Shown piece by piece: positions 51,501-60,958 of a stretch of 64,000 nucleotides of DNA. The stretch is from contig CAVRDJ010000002.1 of NCBI GenBank assembly GCA_963719875.1, positions 1,860,001-1,924,000 on the forward strand. The letters run 5' to 3'. The DNA is from Palsa-360 sp963719875. GTDB lineage: Bacteria > Acidobacteriota > Terriglobia > Acidiferrales > UBA7541. The number at the start of each line of letters is the position of its first letter. Position 1 is the first letter of the stretch. The position numbers and the translations under genes were made by a program. Below the pieces are notes generated by a model. The model had not been told where the DNA came from and searched no databases. It saw nothing but the letters and a program-made list of their open reading frames with translations.

Positions 51501-53662
51501 CGCGCCCCGGAAATCTCGAGAACCTGGTCCTGCGAAGAGCCTCTCGCCTGGAGCCGCAACCCGGAGAAGTCGAAATCCGAGTGCTGGCGGCGGGCTTGAA
51601 TTTTCGCGATGTCATGAATGCGGCCGGAGTATATCCCGGCGGGCCAATCCCCTTTGGCGCCGAGTGCTCGGGAACCATTTCCGCCGTCGGATCTGGTGTC
51701 GCGGACATGCAGGCCGGCGACGAAGTAATCGGCGTGACGAACGGTAGTTTCAGCGCTTACGCCACCGCGGACGCGCGCGCCGTCGTCCCCAAGCCCTCCG
51801 CTTTCAGCTTTGGACAAGCGGCCACGATTCCGATTGCCTTCCTCACGGCCTACTATTCTCTCCACCATCTGGCGAAGCTTTCCCGCGGAGAGCGCGTACT
51901 CATTCACGCCGCGGCTGGTGGCGTGGGGCTCGCCGCCGTGCAGTTGGCTCAACTCGCTGGCGCGGAAATCTTCGCGACCGCCGGCTCTTCAGAGAAGCGC
52001 GCGTACCTGAAGTCGATGCGAGTGCCGCATGTCCTGGACTCGCGTTCCCTGGCTTTCGCCGACGAAATTATGAAGACAACCGGCGGTCATGGCGTCGACG
52101 TGGTCCTCAACTCTCTCCCGGGCGAATACGTTCCTCGCAGCCTTTCGATTCTTTCCGCCTATGGCCGCTTCGTCGAAATCGGAAAAACGGACATCTATCA
52201 GAACAAGCCGCTGGGCCTTTTCCCGTTTCGCAATAACCTCTCGTATTTTGCCCTCGACCTGGAACGCGTTTGCCGCGAGCGGCCCGCCCTGCTGCGTTCC
52301 TTGCTCCTTGAGCTGATGGCGATGTTTCAGCAGGGCAGCTTGAAGCCGCTGCCGCATCACATTTTCCCTGTCGAGGACGCAGCCAACGCGTTTCGTTACA
52401 TGGCCAGGCGCAAAAATATCGGAAAAGTCGTGCTTTCATTAAGCAGCTACGAATCCAATAATCGCTCGGACCGGTCTGCGGCTCCGCGAGCCGACGCGAC
52501 TTATCTAATTACGGGAGGCCACGGGGGCCTGGGGCTCGCCGTCGCGCGCTGGCTGGTGGAAAAGGGCGCGCGGCGCCTGGTCCTCCTCAGCCGCAGTGGA
52601 GCTTCCTCCGCCGGCGAAGAGGTGGCCGCCGATTTGGCCGCCAAAGGTGTCACGGTCACAACGATCCAAGCCGATGTTTCGAACGAAAGCGATCTGGCCC
52701 GCGCGTTATCCGAGATTCGCAGCACGATGCCGCCGCTCCGTGGAGTGATTCATGCCGCGGGAGTGCTGGACGATCACTTGTTCCTCAACCAGGACGCGGA
52801 GAGCTTCCGCCGGGTTCTGGCTCCCAAAGTCCTCGGTGCCTGGAATCTTCACTCCCTCACCGCCGATTTGCCGCTCGATTTCTTCGTCGTTTTCTCTTCC
52901 GTGGCGTCGGTCCTGGGTTCGCCCGGGCAGGCAAATTACGCGGCCGCCAACGCGTTCCTGGACGGGCTGGCGCACGATCGCCGCTCCCGAGGCTTGCCGT
53001 GCCTGTCAATCAACTGGGGCCCGTGGGCCGAGGTCGGCATGGCCGCCCGCGCATCCAGTTCCCGCGGACCAGCGTCTCGCGTGATGCTTCCGCTTGCGCC
53101 CGTGCAAGCTCTTGCCGTGCTCGATCGGCTGTTCGAAAAGAATGCACCGGCTCAGGCTGTCGCGATGTCGGTGGACTGGACGCAACTGGCGCGCTCTTTT
53201 AACGGGCAACAGCCTCCTGCCTTGATATCCGACCTCCTTCGAGAAAAAGCCAGTCCCGCCGCTGCCAAAGCGGCGCGCGAATCGGGGCCGCGCCTGTCCA
53301 TGCAGGAACTCCTGGAGGCTCCTCCGGCCCGGCGTCACGCCCTGCTGCTCGCGCACGTCCAGAAAAGCCTGGCGCAGGTGATGGCCCTTGACGCGCCGGA
53401 ACTAGACCCCGAAGAGTCCATGAGCACCCTTGGACTTGACTCCCTCATGGCGCTCGAGCTGCAGCATTCGCTCGAGGAATCCTTCGGCACAAAGTTGCCC
53501 ATCGAGCTGTTGATGGGCATGCCCAGCCTGAGTGAATTTGTGACCCGGCTCCTGGACATCTTGGCGAAGCCGGCAGCTTCACCGGTGCCGGAACCCGCAC
53601 GAGAAATGATGGACGAGGAAACGGAGCCGAAGGAAATCTTCCCGCCGATTGTAGAGGCTTGA
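45512..53662 (+). CDS. Modular type I polyketide synthase, FAAL-KS-AT-DH-ER-KR-ACP
   Basis: 2716 residues from a TTG. Domain order: fatty acyl-AMP ligase (about 10-585; YTSGSTATPRGVMVTHGN); a Gly/Asn/His-rich linker (about 610-630) with no ACP; ketosynthase (638-1065; Cys814 in DTACSSS, EAHGTGT, NIGHLENA); acyltransferase (about 1090-1440), degenerate: GHSxG is GAGVG with Gly1260 for Ser, the GQGSQ motif is lost, and a central segment with the active His is missing; dehydratase (about 1460-1730; His1493, Asp1676); enoylreductase (about 1990-2315; GGVG at 2136-2139); ketoreductase (2328-2510; GGHGGLG, Tyr2476, LDD motif); ACP (about 2590-2670; Ser2644 in LGLDSLMAL). No thioesterase. It would fully reduce an activated fatty acid starter. 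It is 90 bp behind the ABC/LolA-like genes. Confidence 0.93.
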   Translation: MANFSSDRGARFPNLIELLRARTAEHGQRVAFRYLADGETEESRLTYEELESRARAIAAVLTPHAAAGERALLFYSGGLEFIAAFWGCVFAGVVAVPVFPARLHRQIPRLLAIAADSEAKFALTTAKIRRQAEDLFKRAPELKKLRWLATDDLASAPAEGLHDPGASLETLAVLQYTSGSTATPRGVMVTHGNLLHNLACLREVFQFSPESIGVTWLPHYHDMGLIGGLLQPVYAGGEMIVMPPSSFLQRPIRWLAAVARYRATTMVAPNFAYELCVQKISPEQRAPLNLASVKVALCGAEPVRPNTLAQFAKAFGPCGFRQETFRPAYGLAEATLIVSGNSESDAPFTAPVLAEELQRNRIKPGEEGVPGSRVLVGCGGIAPGLNVAIVDPETLAPCASDRVGEIWISGPSVARGYWRQPEETKQTFGAHLATGEGPFLRTGDLGFLNRGQLFVTGRLKDLIIIRGSNHYPQDLEHTVERSHRALRPACGAAFSIDVDGAERLVIVQEVNDRASVPNEDVVAAIRRALTESHEVHPNSVILIEPRSIPRTSSGKIQRYACREAFLAGTLDVVHEWRDREGRHDRKPNGASHARSGLVWDYLSTQSFSHRLAGKANGNGNAHGNGNHEHRVENRAKSGAADPIAIVGIGCRFPGAAGLEEFWTLLRDGVDAISEVPHDRWDIDALYDPLPGTTGKMSTRWGGFLSGLDRFDPHFFGISPREASAMDPQQRLLLEVTWEALENAGQPPDKLAGSRTGVFIGIGGFDYSNVIINYQDHLKTINAYLGTGNAHSIAANRISYLLDLRGPSVAIDTACSSSLVAIHMACESLRSAQADLAIVGAVNLILSPEVTIAFSHARMMAADGRCKTFDAKADGYVRAEGCGVVLLKRLSDALRDRDHILALVRGSAVNQDGRTAGIAAPNGSAQQSVIREALSQAGVAPRELTYIEAHGTGTSIGDPIEVEAIKGALGKHAPGELPCLIGSVKANIGHLENASGMASLAKVLTCLQHDEISGQLHFTKLNPRISLAGTRIVIPSKPQPWPRAARRLAGVSSFGFGGTNAHMIVEEAPARSRPEGLPSRPCHIFTLSARTETAVKNLASRYEKHLAEHPEDDLMNVCFTANAGRSHFAHRVAVVVESKEQLREALAAFAAGQPAQNAVADLRAGHSTRKDGPRIAFLFGVKDSNACSAFQLYGTQPVFRSALDRCSRFLGSHPDESLLAALSTGQYHAERRDPALFALEFALAELWRSWGIEPDAVLGAGVGEYAAAVISGVMDCEDALKLIVARARFLQLALRDGELNRMLNEFEATAAAMNFQLPCVPFVSGVTGHLLSESEIPGANYWRLHVLQGMQPEEGIDTLAALGYDHFLEVGPPSSFSETGRLRDPGTKATWLSSLESDRSGWHSMLTSLASFYVRGASVDWKAFDEPYQPSKIPLPTYPFERERCWEDPVSASVPQKAAKPVHPLLGERVNSALPMAQFQSKIGIDTHRYLKDHKVQSSVVFPAAAYLEMARAASSELFGSCSAVLSNIAFQEVLILPATGVRTLQLVASLPSSGSVSFQIYSSNANLNASHENTSWTLHASGDMRMETGGFARAAEEQYSLDEIRARCPRRKSAAELYASLRNAGLEYGPSFQGVEQLWCGPREALGEVRLPPAVISACQTNEKSDSAWIHPALLDSCLQVLAAALPEDGTGSGRKWIYLPTGVESLRFLARPDSRLFSHCVVRPGSRLGTEFLEADIRLLDEHGCVTGELLGFRVKLVAGETDREARENPGDLLYDLTWVAKRPVAPRNPESAEPSSWFILADRGGVGQALAAHLQSQGQNCIVASPDDLRDLKLHVDCCNVIHLSSLDLGDLAGRPDAILEAQNQWIETLQFVQALLREANGSKRRLWIVTRGAQAVGPTPSSVSLAQTPLWGLAKSIDLEHADLGCTRIDLDPESSPEELTALYEELSLPCTEREVAFRKGTRYVARLLPRAPKLLNGTLLEIPQADSFRLDISRPGNLENLVLRRASRLEPQPGEVEIRVLAAGLNFRDVMNAAGVYPGGPIPFGAECSGTISAVGSGVADMQAGDEVIGVTNGSFSAYATADARAVVPKPSAFSFGQAATIPIAFLTAYYSLHHLAKLSRGERVLIHAAAGGVGLAAVQLAQLAGAEIFATAGSSEKRAYLKSMRVPHVLDSRSLAFADEIMKTTGGHGVDVVLNSLPGEYVPRSLSILSAYGRFVEIGKTDIYQNKPLGLFPFRNNLSYFALDLERVCRERPALLRSLLLELMAMFQQGSLKPLPHHIFPVEDAANAFRYMARRKNIGKVVLSLSSYESNNRSDRSAAPRADATYLITGGHGGLGLAVARWLVEKGARRLVLLSRSGASSAGEEVAADLAAKGVTVTTIQADVSNESDLARALSEIRSTMPPLRGVIHAAGVLDDHLFLNQDAESFRRVLAPKVLGAWNLHSLTADLPLDFFVVFSSVASVLGSPGQANYAAANAFLDGLAHDRRSRGLPCLSINWGPWAEVGMAARASSSRGPASRVMLPLAPVQALAVLDRLFEKNAPAQAVAMSVDWTQLARSFNGQQPPALISDLLREKASPAAAKAARESGPRLSMQELLEAPPARRHALLLAHVQKSLAQVMALDAPELDPEESMSTLGLDSLMALELQHSLEESFGTKLPIELLMGMPSLSEFVTRLLDILAKPAASPVPEPAREMMDEETEPKEIFPPIVEA

Positions 53663-53664
53663 AT

Positions 53665-53729
53665 CCCGGGAACGCCAATCTCCCGATTGGCGTCTTGCAA
53701 CCCGCCAATCGGGAGATTGCCGTTCCCAG
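53665..53729. repeat. Extragenic palindrome, CCCGGGAACGCC family, copy 2
   Basis: Begins CCCGGGAACGCCAATC and ends GGGAGATTGCCGTTCCC with CGATTGGCG inside. Same family as 25872-25943. It follows the polyketide synthase stop codon immediately and may end its transcript. Confidence 0.7.
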
Positions 53730-53836
53730 CCAACACCACTAGCTGATTCCTGGCCCATCCTTACCGGATAGTTTCAAAGTGAGAGTGTCTGGTCCCTTCG
53801 CTTCGTAGGGTAATAGAATCTCGTGAAAAACGCCGT

Positions 53837-54619
53837 TTATTGCTCGCCTTCCAGCTTCCGAATCCGCACTTCCACTCCAGGCGTATTCTTCAGAGCATCG
53901 GAGAACTCTTCCAGCTTTGAACCGCGGTAATGATAGGGATACACAATTTTCGGTTTGAACGCTTTCACGCAATCCGCAGCTTCGAGCGTCGTCTCCGTTC
54001 GCGGAGGATTCATCGCCAGGAACGCCACGCTGATGTTTTTCAGGGCTTTCATTTCCGGCGTGCATTCGGTGTCACCCGAAAAATAGACGCGCGTGTCGCC
54101 AAAATTCAAAACGTAGCCGCTTCCAATTCCCTTGTGGTGATACGGTTTTCCCGGCCCCGATCCGAACACCAGGTTGTACATCGGGACGCCCTCGAATCCG
54201 ATGCCCATTACCGTCCTCTGTTCGGAGTCGCTGATCGCCTCGACGATGCCGCAGGCCGGCGCGCAATTCAGGGTATCGATGACGGCAGGCGGCCCCACGA
54301 TGAGGGTGTCGGACTTTTTCAGCTTGTCGATCATCGTGCGATCCAGATGGTCGGCGTGAGTGTGCGTCACCACGATTAAATCCGCCGGGGGAAGCCCTGT
54401 GAAGTCCCCCTGACTCCAGGGATCTACGTCGATCACTTTCCCGCCGAATTCGAGCATCACGCTGCCATGATAAACAGGCGTCAAGCGAAGCTCGCCTCGT
54501 GAAGTCTGAATCACATCGGCTTGCCTGTTCGACGGATTCCCGCCGGAAAATGCCGGCGAAGCGAATAACAAAACGGCAAAGCAAATCGCGCCCAGCGCGC
54601 TGCCTGCGGATTTTTGCAT
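53837..54619 (-). CDS. Secreted metal-dependent hydrolase (UPF0173-like metallo-beta-lactamase fold)
   Basis: 260 residues with a signal peptide (to about 27, PAFSGG). The zinc motif is THTHADHLD; later GSGYVLNFGDTRVYFSGDTE and YPYHYRGSK supply the remaining ligands. LTPVYHGSVMLEFGGKVIDVDPW is the typical N-terminal beta-sheet of the UlaG/UPF0173 branch. Lies convergent with the polyketide synthase. Substrate unknown; an exported variant is unusual because most homologues are cytosolic. Confidence 0.86.
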   Translation of the reverse strand: MQKSAGSALGAICFAVLLFASPAFSGGNPSNRQADVIQTSRGELRLTPVYHGSVMLEFGGKVIDVDPWSQGDFTGLPPADLIVVTHTHADHLDRTMIDKLKKSDTLIVGPPAVIDTLNCAPACGIVEAISDSEQRTVMGIGFEGVPMYNLVFGSGPGKPYHHKGIGSGYVLNFGDTRVYFSGDTECTPEMKALKNISVAFLAMNPPRTETTLEAADCVKAFKPKIVYPYHYRGSKLEEFSDALKNTPGVEVRIRKLEGEQ

Positions 54620-54688
54620 GATTTGAACGCTCCCCAGTTATGATGTGGCGCGTAGTATACACCGCTTTCGCGGTGCCGATGCGCGGGC

Positions 54689-54763
54689 GTAGCACCGACA
54701 CTCTCGGCTGTGCGGTTTTTGCAGGAGTCAGCAAAGGCGCACAGCCAGGAGTGGCTGTGCTAC
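54689..54763. repeat. Extragenic palindrome, GTAGCACAG family, copy 2
   Basis: Begins GTAGCACCGACACTCTCGGCTG and ends GGAGTGGCTGTGCTAC. Related to 31238-31337. It occupies the divergent region between the hydrolase and the monooxygenase gene. Confidence 0.65.
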
Positions 54764-54799
54764 TAAAACCGCAGTCATTCGACGGGGAGGATGTGTACC

Positions 54800-56341
54800 A
54801 TGGCCGATATTTCCGCAAGCAATAATCCTCGCGAGTCCGTCCAATCGGCGGACGCCATGTTCGACGGCGCGCGCTACCTGGCCAGTCTGCGCGACGCGCG
54901 CGAGGTTTACATCTACGGCGAGCGCGTTCGGGATGTCACGCAGCATCCCGCGTTCCGCAACGCTTGCCGGTCCATCGCGCGTTTGTACGACGCCCTCCAC
55001 GATCCAAAGACGCGGGACACGCTGACGGGAATCGACCGGTCCGGCACGCGCACGCATAAATTTTTCAAGCCCTGCTATTCGGCGCAGGAATTATCGGAAG
55101 CGCGCGATGCCATCGTCGCCTGGTCGCGCATGAGCTACGGCTACATGGGCCGGACGCCGGATTACAAAGCGGCGCTCATGGGCAGCCTGGCGTCGGAGCC
55201 CGAGTTTTATGCGCCGTTCGATGAGAGCGCGCGCAAATGGTATGCGCGCTATTCTTCGCAGTGCCTCTTCCTGAATCACTGCCTCATCAATCCGCCCATC
55301 GATCGCAGCCGCCCCGTGCATGAAGTCGGCAACGTCTTCGTGCACGTCGTAAAAGAAAGAGATGACGGCATGGTCGTCAGCGGAGCCAAAATGCTCGGAA
55401 CCGGCTCGGCGATGACCCATGCCACGTTCGTGGCCCAAACGAATGCCACCACGCTGGATAAGGAAAAAGCGAAGGACTTCGCCGTGGTGTTCATCGCGCC
55501 CATGGATGCGCCGGGCGTGAAGCTCATTTGCCGCGCATCTTACGAGCAGAATGCGCACAGCCCGTTCGACTATCCGCTCTCCAGCCGCTTCGATGAAAAC
55601 GACGCCGTGCTGATTTTTGAAAACGCATTCATCCCCTGGGAAAACGTGCTCGTCTACCGCGACCCCGAACGAGCCAACAGTTTCTACCGCCATTCCCGCT
55701 TCGTGAATCGCTACACATTCCAGTCTTCCACGCGCCTCGCGGTCAAGCTGGACCTGATGGTCGGCCTTTTTGCGAAGGGCATCGAGACCAACGGCACGGA
55801 CGCCTTTCGCGGCGTGCAGGCGGCGCTCGGCGAGATCATTGGATGGAGAAATCTAATCTGGGGAATGACGGCGGCGATGTGCCTCGATCCGGAAGGAGCC
55901 CCGGGCGGGACAGTTGTGCCGAAGCAGGAATACGCCTATACCATGCGCCTTTTCTGTACGCAGTGCTGGCCGGCCGTTCGCCATATCTTTGAAGTATTTC
56001 TCGGCGGCAGCCTGCTCATGTCTCCTTCCAGCTACAAGGATTTTTTGAATCCCGATCTGCAACCGCTGCTCGATAAATATTATCGCGGCGCATCCGCCAC
56101 CGCCGCGGAACGCATCAAGCTGTTCAAGCTCATCTGGGACGCGATCGGCACGGAATTCGGCGCCCGCCACGAACTCTACGAAATCAACTATTCCGGAAAC
56201 CACGAGCAGATTCGCCTCGATATCCTCACCGGCGCGCAGAAGAGCGGAATCCTCGGCCAATGCATCGCCCTGACCGACCAGTGCATGTCGGACTACAGCC
56301 TCGAAGGCTGGAACGACTCGACATGGGTGTGGGACAAGTAG
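54800..56341 (+). CDS. HpaB-family flavin-dependent monooxygenase
   Basis: 513 residues, cytosolic. Typical HpaB elements are YLASLRDAREVYIYGERVRDVTQHPAF at the start, HKFFKPCYSAQELSEARDAIVAWSRMSYGYMGRTPDY, RPVHEVGNVFVHVVKERDDGMVVSGAKMLGTGSAM and FENAFIPWENVLVYRD. The family hydroxylates phenols such as 4-hydroxyphenylacetate, using reduced FAD from a separate reductase; no reductase gene is adjacent. A related CoA-ester dehydratase branch exists and is not fully excluded. The start follows GGGAGGAT. Confidence 0.87.
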   Translation: MADISASNNPRESVQSADAMFDGARYLASLRDAREVYIYGERVRDVTQHPAFRNACRSIARLYDALHDPKTRDTLTGIDRSGTRTHKFFKPCYSAQELSEARDAIVAWSRMSYGYMGRTPDYKAALMGSLASEPEFYAPFDESARKWYARYSSQCLFLNHCLINPPIDRSRPVHEVGNVFVHVVKERDDGMVVSGAKMLGTGSAMTHATFVAQTNATTLDKEKAKDFAVVFIAPMDAPGVKLICRASYEQNAHSPFDYPLSSRFDENDAVLIFENAFIPWENVLVYRDPERANSFYRHSRFVNRYTFQSSTRLAVKLDLMVGLFAKGIETNGTDAFRGVQAALGEIIGWRNLIWGMTAAMCLDPEGAPGGTVVPKQEYAYTMRLFCTQCWPAVRHIFEVFLGGSLLMSPSSYKDFLNPDLQPLLDKYYRGASATAAERIKLFKLIWDAIGTEFGARHELYEINYSGNHEQIRLDILTGAQKSGILGQCIALTDQCMSDYSLEGWNDSTWVWDK

Positions 56342-56434
56342 GACAACGACTCTCAGCTTTCGGGGTTAGTAGTGCGCCAACTCACGGACAAGATTCTAAT
56401 TAGAGGGACGAATGAGGACAGCTGGATCAGGCCC

Positions 56435-56926
56435 TTATTGGTCCTTTCCGCCTACCTGCAATTCAAAGCCATCCGGATCGGTGAAGTGAAAACTGTGCTC
56501 CGTCGTGCGCGTTTTGAGTCCGCGCCTCTTCAACTCGGCTTCCACCTCTTCTTTCACGTTCTTGTCCGTGTCCCAGTTTGCAATCGTCAAGCAAACGTGA
56601 TCGACCACCGGCGTAGTGGTTGACTTGCGAGGGTGAAAAATGAGCTGCGATTCTCCAACGCCCAGATTGGCCTTTTTCCCGTCGTCCTCCAGCACTTTCA
56701 TTCCAAAAAGTTCCGTGTACCAATCGCGGCTCTTGCCGTAATCAGCCACTTGATAACCGACGTGATTCAGATAGGTGGCCTTCAGCACACCGCCGCCGGT
56801 CGCGGCGGCCGAGGTCGCGCTCGCGGTGGCTGCTGTCGCCGCCAGTGTGAGGCTCTGAATCAGCTGGCGCCGGGTCATTTTGCCGTCCTCGAAGTCGTGA
56901 AGAAGTTTCGCGATAACGTGCTCCAT
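56435..56926 (-). CDS. VOC-family protein with twin-arginine-like leader
   Basis: 163 residues. The N-terminus GKMTRRQLIQSLTLAATAATASA looks like a twin-arginine or similar leader, followed by one vicinal-oxygen-chelate domain: LNHVGYQVADYGKSRDWYTELFGMKVLEDDG, LIFHPRKS, VDHVCLTIANWD and FTDPDGFELQVGG. The first His, the second-half His (VDHVC) and the Glu (GFELQ) are the usual metal ligands. The start follows AGGAGG. Convergent with the monooxygenase gene, so it may belong to an aromatic-degradation set, but that is only neighbourhood. Confidence 0.85.
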   Translation of the reverse strand: MEHVIAKLLHDFEDGKMTRRQLIQSLTLAATAATASATSAAATGGGVLKATYLNHVGYQVADYGKSRDWYTELFGMKVLEDDGKKANLGVGESQLIFHPRKSTTTPVVDHVCLTIANWDTDKNVKEEVEAELKRRGLKTRTTEHSFHFTDPDGFELQVGGKDQ

Positions 56927-57243
56927 GACCTTGTCCTCCTCTTCGCAGTCACAATCTCGTTTGTTTACCCAGGTTCCAAGTATTCGGTTTTTGGGACTCC
57001 CTTTTGCGCCGAAGCATAGTCAAGTCGGCGCGGCTTTGCAAGGAGGTTAGCAACCGCTCCGTTTCAGGGCTAAAGAATGGCATCTCCTGCCGGGCGTAGC
57101 GACGCAACTGAGTCCGCCGGTCTCCAAAGGCTCGTTCAACATAAACCACACCAGTACCACAACCCCGGTACTGGGAAACCAGAACGGTCGAGCTATTTTG
57201 ACGACTCTGTCGTTCTGACAAGATTCGTCCGCGAGGATCCGGC
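56927..57243. other. Divergent intergenic region
   Basis: Separates the leftward VOC gene from the rightward transglycosylase gene. No operator, RNA or hairpin of note was seen. Confidence 0.45.
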
Positions 57244-58194
57244 ATGAAGCGAACGCTGATTTTGGGGCTTTGTCTGATGCCATTTTGCGCGGCTGTGACG
57301 CATGCCATCACCAAGCCGGCCGGTGTCGCCGCCGCGGAAGAACGCAGGAAGACAGAACTTCGAAATCATTTATGCGCAGACCGAGACCTGAACTGCGCCT
57401 ACGTCACTGCGCTTTTCGCCGACCCGCGCCTTAGGATTTACGATCCTCCCGAACCGGTGGCTCCGCTTTCCACTCCGGCGCCGAGAGACTCCGAACGAAA
57501 TCCCTACCTCACCAAGAGATTCGGACTGCTCACCCCGGAGTCCCTGGAACGATGCAGGGAATTCGTTCAGGCGCATCTCCTGGCATTCGATGCAGCCTAC
57601 AAAATCTACGGCGTGCCTCGGGAGATCATTTGCGGACACCTGCGGATCGAAACGGATTTCGGTATTCCGACCGGACTCTCGCCCCACCCGCTGGGTACGA
57701 TTCCCGCGATTGATCGGCTCGTCACCTTGTACGTTCGCAGACCCAACCGCAAACAAACCGAAAATCATTTTGCCCGGAGGCAGGCTTTCGCGCTGAACCA
57801 GTTGAAGGACCTTCTCCAGGCCGCCACGGCCAATGGTTGGGACTTGTTCCAGGTCCCCGGCTCGCCCACCGGCGCGATAGGCCTGGCGCAATTCGAGCCA
57901 TCCTCCTTCAAGATCGCCGTGGACGGTGATGGCGACGGAAACATTAATCTGTTTGAGCCCGAGGATGCGATTCTCAGCGTGGCCCACTACCTGGTCACAC
58001 GCGGCTGGGACAGCCAACCACAGCACCAATACCGCGCCGTCTATGCCTACTACGGCGGCCACTACGATGCGGACCCGAATAAATACTACATGAAAGCGGT
58101 CCTGAAATACGCCCAGGAAATGGGCAAGTATCTTCATTCCCATCCGATAGATTCGGGCCTCCCCGTATCACCCCAGCCTCTCCCGCTGTGGTAG
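57244..58194 (+). CDS. mltB: Lytic murein transglycosylase (MltB family)
   Basis: 316 residues, signal peptide to about 22. The catalytic Glu is in GHLRIETDFG, GPxGxxQ-like GAIGLAQFEPSSFKIA follows, and DGDGDGNINLFEPEDAILSVAHYLVTRGWD closes the fold. These three segments are the hallmark of the MltB/SLT family, which cleaves the glycan strand of peptidoglycan to a 1,6-anhydro product in the periplasm. No lipobox cysteine, so it is soluble. The start follows GAGGA. It stands alone. Confidence 0.9.
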   Translation: MKRTLILGLCLMPFCAAVTHAITKPAGVAAAEERRKTELRNHLCADRDLNCAYVTALFADPRLRIYDPPEPVAPLSTPAPRDSERNPYLTKRFGLLTPESLERCREFVQAHLLAFDAAYKIYGVPREIICGHLRIETDFGIPTGLSPHPLGTIPAIDRLVTLYVRRPNRKQTENHFARRQAFALNQLKDLLQAATANGWDLFQVPGSPTGAIGLAQFEPSSFKIAVDGDGDGNINLFEPEDAILSVAHYLVTRGWDSQPQHQYRAVYAYYGGHYDADPNKYYMKAVLKYAQEMGKYLHSHPIDSGLPVSPQPLPLW

Positions 58195-58281
58195 CGGGAT
58201 AGATTAGATCCGTAGTCCATCGAACATTTACAAAGCTGACCCGCATCAGCAAACGATTTCCGGCCTGTTCAGATTGAGCGG

Positions 58282-58303
58282 GACAGCCAAAAGTGGCTGT
58301 CCT
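58282..58303. repeat. Short palindrome of the GTAGCACAG family
   Basis: GACAGCC pairs with GGCTGTC around an 8-nt loop, followed by CTACTAAAACCC as in the element at 54689. Appears to be a half copy. Confidence 0.5.
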
Positions 58304-58403
58304 ACTAAAACCCTGCCGATCTAACTAGCCCACCCCAGCCACAGCGAACTTTCAGGTGCTAAGCCTCGAAGAAGTGTAAAATAGCGATTTTGGGGGTCGC
58401 GAA

Positions 58404-59921
<1,518 letters not shown>

Positions 59922-59929
59922 AGGTTTAA

Positions 59930-60001
59930 GTAGCGCAGGCTTCAGCCTGTGGGGTTTAGTCCTTCCAAGGACTCACCCCCACAGGCTGAAGCCTGCGCTA
60001 C
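59930..60001. repeat. 72-bp extragenic palindrome, GTAGCG family, copy 2
   Basis: Begins GTAGCGCAGGCTTCAGCCTG and ends CAGGCTGAAGCCTGCGCTAC. The arms are nearly fully complementary. It lies between the convergent fumarase and ECF sigma genes. Confidence 0.85.
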
Positions 60002-60012
60002 CGAAAAGCTCG

Positions 60013-60660
60013 TTACGTAGCAGGCGCCAGATTGGTGTCGAGCGAAAGCCCCAGCCGCGCAGCCAGCTCCTGCCGCGCCCGCCACAACCGCGCCTTGAGC
60101 GTGTTGCGCGAAACGCCGAGCACCTGCGCCGCTTCCTCCGCGGAGAGCCCTTCAATTTCCCGCAGCCAAAAGGCCTTGCGCAGCAGGGGAGAAATTTCCG
60201 AGAGTTTCTTGTTCATGCGATCGCCGAGTTCGGTCCCCGCGTAGAGCTGCTCGGGATTCGGCCCCTCATCGGCAAAGCGCTCTGCCAGTGGAAGGTCTCC
60301 CTCGGAAACAAAGTCATCCAGCGACACGGCAGGCCGGGCGCGTTTGCTGCGGCGCCGCATCAGGGCCGCGTTGATGACGATTCGCGTCAGCCAGGTGGAA
60401 AATTGCGATCTCCTCTCGAACCTCGGAAGATTGCGATAGGCGGAAAGCAAACCCTCCTGCAAGGCCTCTTCGGCGTCCTCCGGATTGCCAAGCACCCGAA
60501 GCGCGGTCTGATACAGAGCGCGCGTGTTGCGCGCGAATAACGCATCGAGCGCGCGTGCGTCGCCGTTAAGTCCTCGTTCAATCAGTTGCGCCTCGGTCTG
60601 GTTGTCGATATTGAGTTCTGCGAAACGTTCCCCCTGTTGATGATGGCATTCCTGATTCAT
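60013..60660 (-). CDS. ECF-type RNA polymerase sigma factor
   Basis: 215 residues. Region 2 is seen in LDALFARNTRALYQTALRVLGNPEDAEEALQEGLLSAYRNLPRFERRSQFSTWLTRIVINAAL, split over several motifs, and region 4 in LREIEGLSAEEAAQVLGVSRNTLKARLWRARQELA. The start follows GAGGGGGAAC. There is no adjacent anti-sigma gene; the STAS-like gene lies about 300 bp upstream on the same strand. Confidence 0.92.
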   Translation of the reverse strand: MNQECHHQQGERFAELNIDNQTEAQLIERGLNGDARALDALFARNTRALYQTALRVLGNPEDAEEALQEGLLSAYRNLPRFERRSQFSTWLTRIVINAALMRRRSKRARPAVSLDDFVSEGDLPLAERFADEGPNPEQLYAGTELGDRMNKKLSEISPLLRKAFWLREIEGLSAEEAAQVLGVSRNTLKARLWRARQELAARLGLSLDTNLAPAT

Positions 60661-60958
60661 TAACGTGTTCCCCCTCTGCGGAATGTATGGAGCGTATGAA
60701 TGGCTAACAATTCCTTACTTCTGTACGATGAACCGCAAATAAAATATCCCCCTACACGGTTGGACTCCCCGGCCCGCGTTTAGTGGGCAGCGGCCGCCGG
60801 TTTAAACCGCCTCGCACTTCTCGCCCGACGAAACAAAACGACATTACATGGATCGGCACAAATCGGAACGCAAACACAAAAGCTCGCTAAGTTCTTGCTC
60901 ACACGGCCGTTGTGAAACTGATCTCCACCCCGCCATGTGGAAAATCAAACCGGCTGGG
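60661..60958. other. Intergenic region without recognised features
   Basis: About 300 bp between the STAS-like gene and the ECF sigma gene. It must hold the sigma gene promoter, but I see no clear motif. Confidence 0.4.
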
